Origin: Tenuifilum thalassicum
GTDB lineage: Bacteria; Bacteroidota; Bacteroidia; Bacteroidales; Tenuifilaceae
DNA: 64,000 bases
NCBI RefSeq assembly: GCF_013265555.1
Contig: NZ_CP041345.1
Location: 1,162,581-1,226,580 of the forward strand
Direction of reading: 5' to 3'
The position numbers and the translations under genes are program-made. Below are positions 62,112-64,000 of the stretch, piece by piece. Below the pieces are notes generated by a model. The model did no database searches. It had not been told where the DNA came from and saw only the letters and a list, made by a program, of their open reading frames with translations. Position 1 is the stretch's first letter; every line of letters starts with the position of its first letter.

Positions 62112-64000
62112 ATGATTAATGAGTTTAAAAACTATTTTTCTGATATAAAACTCAGGGGTAATATCTACTTGATGCTTATTTGGCGTTTCACCCTTGTCAT
62201 GTTAATTTTTTCTGTTTGCCGAGTACTATTCTACCTGTTTAACACCGATTTTTTTGCTAACGTTACTCTTAGTAGCTTTCTAAGAATGATGGCAGGTGGC
62301 TTATGGTTCGATTCAAGCGCGTTGATATATACAAACTTGTTATACCTTTTTATATACCTTCTACCATTTACATTTAGGTATAATAGGTGGGTTGAAAAGA
62401 CTCTAAAATACTTATATGTAATAACTAACAGCATTGCTATTGGTGCAAATCTGGCCGATATAATATATTTCCGATTTACACTTCGTAGAACTACATCGAC
62501 ACTTTTCTCGGAGTTCAAACATGAATCGAATTTTGGGTCGCTCATCCCAAAATTTATTGCCGATTACTGGTATATTTTCCTAATTTGGGTTGCTCTTACC
62601 GCAGTGCTAGTAATATTTTATGGGAAGGTTAAACCGATTAAGAAGGGAAAGGGTTCCCAGTATCATTTTGTATATGGATTAAATGGTTTAGTGTTGATGC
62701 TTTTATTCGCCACGCTAATGGTTGGAGGTATGCGGGGCGGTTTTAGACACAGCACACGTCCCATTACTCTTAGTAACGCAGGTCAGTATGTTAGTGAACC
62801 CCTTGAAGCTGCTATAGTACTTAATACACCTTTTGCCATTTACAGGACACTTGGGAAAAAATCGCTTCATAAGGTCGATTTTTATAGCTCTAAAGAAGAG
62901 TTGAACTCAATTTACACACCTGTTCATCACCCACAAACAGCCGACTCGCTTAAGCGAATGAATGTGGTGATTTTTATTTTAGAAAGTTTTGGTAGAGAGT
63001 ATATTGGTGCTTATAATACACATTTAAGAGATAGCCTAGGATATAAGGGATTTACACCCTTCTTAGATTCCCTCATCAATCATTCATTATGGTACCGTTA
63101 CGCTTTTGGAAATGGGCGCAAATCAATTGATGGTATGCCCTCGGTACTGGCAAGTATTCCTATGTTTGTAGAGCCATACTTTCTAACAAGCTACTCAACA
63201 AATAAGATAAATAGCATTGCATCGCTTCTGCGAAGCGAAGGTTACCATACAGCCTACTTCCATGGCGCACCGAATGGTTCAATGGGGTTTCAAGCCTTTG
63301 CCAATGTGGCAGGATTTGAGGAGTACTATGGTATGACGGAGTACAATAACCCCGACGATTTTGATGGGATGTGGGGTATTTGGGACGAGGAGTTTTTCCA
63401 ATTCTTTGCCAAAACAATTAATGGTTTCAAACAGCCATTCTGTGCTGCCTTGTTCTCAGTTTCTTCGCACCACCCCTTTAAAATACCTGAGCGGTACCAG
63501 GGTAAGTTCCCAAAAGGAACGCTGCCAATTCATCAATGTATTGCATATACCGACTATTCTTTGAAGCGATTTTTTCAGACAGCCTCAAAGATGGATTGGT
63601 TTAAAAACACGCTTTTTGTGATTACCGCCGACCATCCAAACCAGTCGCAGTTTAAGGAGTACCAGTCGAGTGCTGGTGCATTTTCGGTACCATTGCTCTT
63701 TTACACACCTAATGGTTCTTTAGTTGGGCGAAAAGATGAGCTTGCCCAGCAAATCGATATCATGCCATCGGTTCTTGGGTATCTGAACTATAATAAACCA
63801 TTTGTGGCTTTTGGACGGAACCTGTTCGATAAGGAATCAAAACCTTTTGTAGTTAACTACACCAACAATAGCTATCAGCTATTAATGGACGATTATGTTA
63901 TGGTTTTTGACGGAAACCAAACCAAGGGTTTGTATAGCTACAAATCGGATATTCTAATGAAGGAGAATTTAAAAGATAAACTTCCCGATGTTGTAGAAAA
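62112..64000 (+). CDS. LtaS-like sulfatase-fold membrane phosphotransferase (3' end outside window)
   Basis: The first 629 residues are visible and the frame is open to the right edge. Residues 1-215 form an N-terminal membrane domain of five helices (for example LIWRFTLVMLIFSVCRVLFYLF). Residues about 280-600 form an extracytoplasmic alkaline-phosphatase-like domain with NVVIFILESFGREYIGAY (first metal ligand Glu), FGNGRKSIDGMPSVLASI (nucleophile region), SSHHPF and VITADHPNQSQF. This is the lipoteichoic-acid-synthase-like arrangement; in Gram-negative bacteria relatives transfer phosphoglycerol or phosphoethanolamine to envelope glycans or lipids. A TAATTTTG box at 62083-62090 is a possible -7 element. 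The nucleophile may be Ser in RKSIDG rather than Thr. Confidence 0.85.
   Translation, partial: MINEFKNYFSDIKLRGNIYLMLIWRFTLVMLIFSVCRVLFYLFNTDFFANVTLSSFLRMMAGGLWFDSSALIYTNLLYLFIYLLPFTFRYNRWVEKTLKYLYVITNSIAIGANLADIIYFRFTLRRTTSTLFSEFKHESNFGSLIPKFIADYWYIFLIWVALTAVLVIFYGKVKPIKKGKGSQYHFVYGLNGLVLMLLFATLMVGGMRGGFRHSTRPITLSNAGQYVSEPLEAAIVLNTPFAIYRTLGKKSLHKVDFYSSKEELNSIYTPVHHPQTADSLKRMNVVIFILESFGREYIGAYNTHLRDSLGYKGFTPFLDSLINHSLWYRYAFGNGRKSIDGMPSVLASIPMFVEPYFLTSYSTNKINSIASLLRSEGYHTAYFHGAPNGSMGFQAFANVAGFEEYYGMTEYNNPDDFDGMWGIWDEEFFQFFAKTINGFKQPFCAALFSVSSHHPFKIPERYQGKFPKGTLPIHQCIAYTDYSLKRFFQTASKMDWFKNTLFVITADHPNQSQFKEYQSSAGAFSVPLLFYTPNGSLVGRKDELAQQIDIMPSVLGYLNYNKPFVAFGRNLFDKESKPFVVNYTNNSYQLLMDDYVMVFDGNQTKGLYSYKSDILMKENLKDKLPDVVE

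Overview
The window is AT-rich bacterial DNA from a member of the Bacteroidota, most likely an anaerobic or facultative Bacteroidales/Marinilabiliales-type organism. The evidence is indirect but consistent. Promoters fit the Bacteroidota pattern TTG-N17..20-TAnnTTTG, and most starts lack a Shine-Dalgarno sequence. The gene families are also typical of the phylum: AddA/AddB-like helicase-nucleases, a TlpA-like lipoprotein, a PPi-type phosphofructokinase, tryptophanase, a 2-oxoacid:ferredoxin oxidoreductase, an outer-membrane barrel remnant and an LtaS-like sulfatase-fold protein. I found no tRNA, rRNA, CRISPR array or intact insertion sequence.

Layout. 0-4.2 kb: end of a DUF819 membrane protein, an exported YCII protein and a long Na+/H+ antiporter with a C-terminal cyclic-nucleotide-binding-like domain. 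4.4-9.5 kb: a four-gene catabolic operon (sodium:solute symporter, CaiB-type CoA-transferase, 2-oxoacid oxidoreductase alpha, fused beta-gamma). 9.8-16.7 kb: PPi-PFK, a lipoprotein metallopeptidase, ornithine aminotransferase, a decayed outer-membrane barrel gene, a secreted protein and a nitroreductase. 16.9-31.9 kb: ClpB, AddA-like, TlpA-like, a radical SAM protein, repeat block 1, AddB-like, a putative porin and a Cache-domain chemoreceptor. 32-35.6 kb (minus strand): tryptophanase with a structured leader, then PepSY-TM, OB-fold lipoprotein and UbiA-type prenyltransferase. 35.7-39.3 kb: an NtrB/NtrC-like two-component pair. 39.3-45.1 kb: macro-domain protein and PheT on the minus strand, diverging from lysC-lysA. 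45.2-52.9 kb (minus strand): acyl-CoA ligase, glycosyltransferase, LpxL-like acyltransferase, inositol monophosphatase, HD protein, QueE and 5'-nucleotidase. 53.2-60.2 kb: a recombination-scarred region with a frameshifted endonuclease III-like gene, an integrase fossil, three more repeat blocks, a four-gene redox/methyltransferase group and a second chemoreceptor. 60.2-64 kb: MATE transporter, a small conserved protein and an LtaS-like protein cut by the window end.

The strongest discovery is in front of lysC (42.39-42.65 kb). A promoter is followed by a 34-codon ORF dominated by Lys, Met, Ile and Thr codons, the end products of the aspartate pathway. Segments pairing as 1:2, 2:3 and 3:4, the last a perfect intrinsic terminator, complete a textbook ribosome-mediated attenuator for the first enzyme of that pathway. 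A second candidate leader, with promoter, 27-codon ORF, long-range stem and hairpin, precedes tryptophanase. The other large-scale feature is a family of composite intergenic repeats. Every copy of the core module in the block at 25-26 kb is inverted relative to the copies at 54-60 kb, including a 220-230 bp element present as an inverted pair about 30 kb apart.
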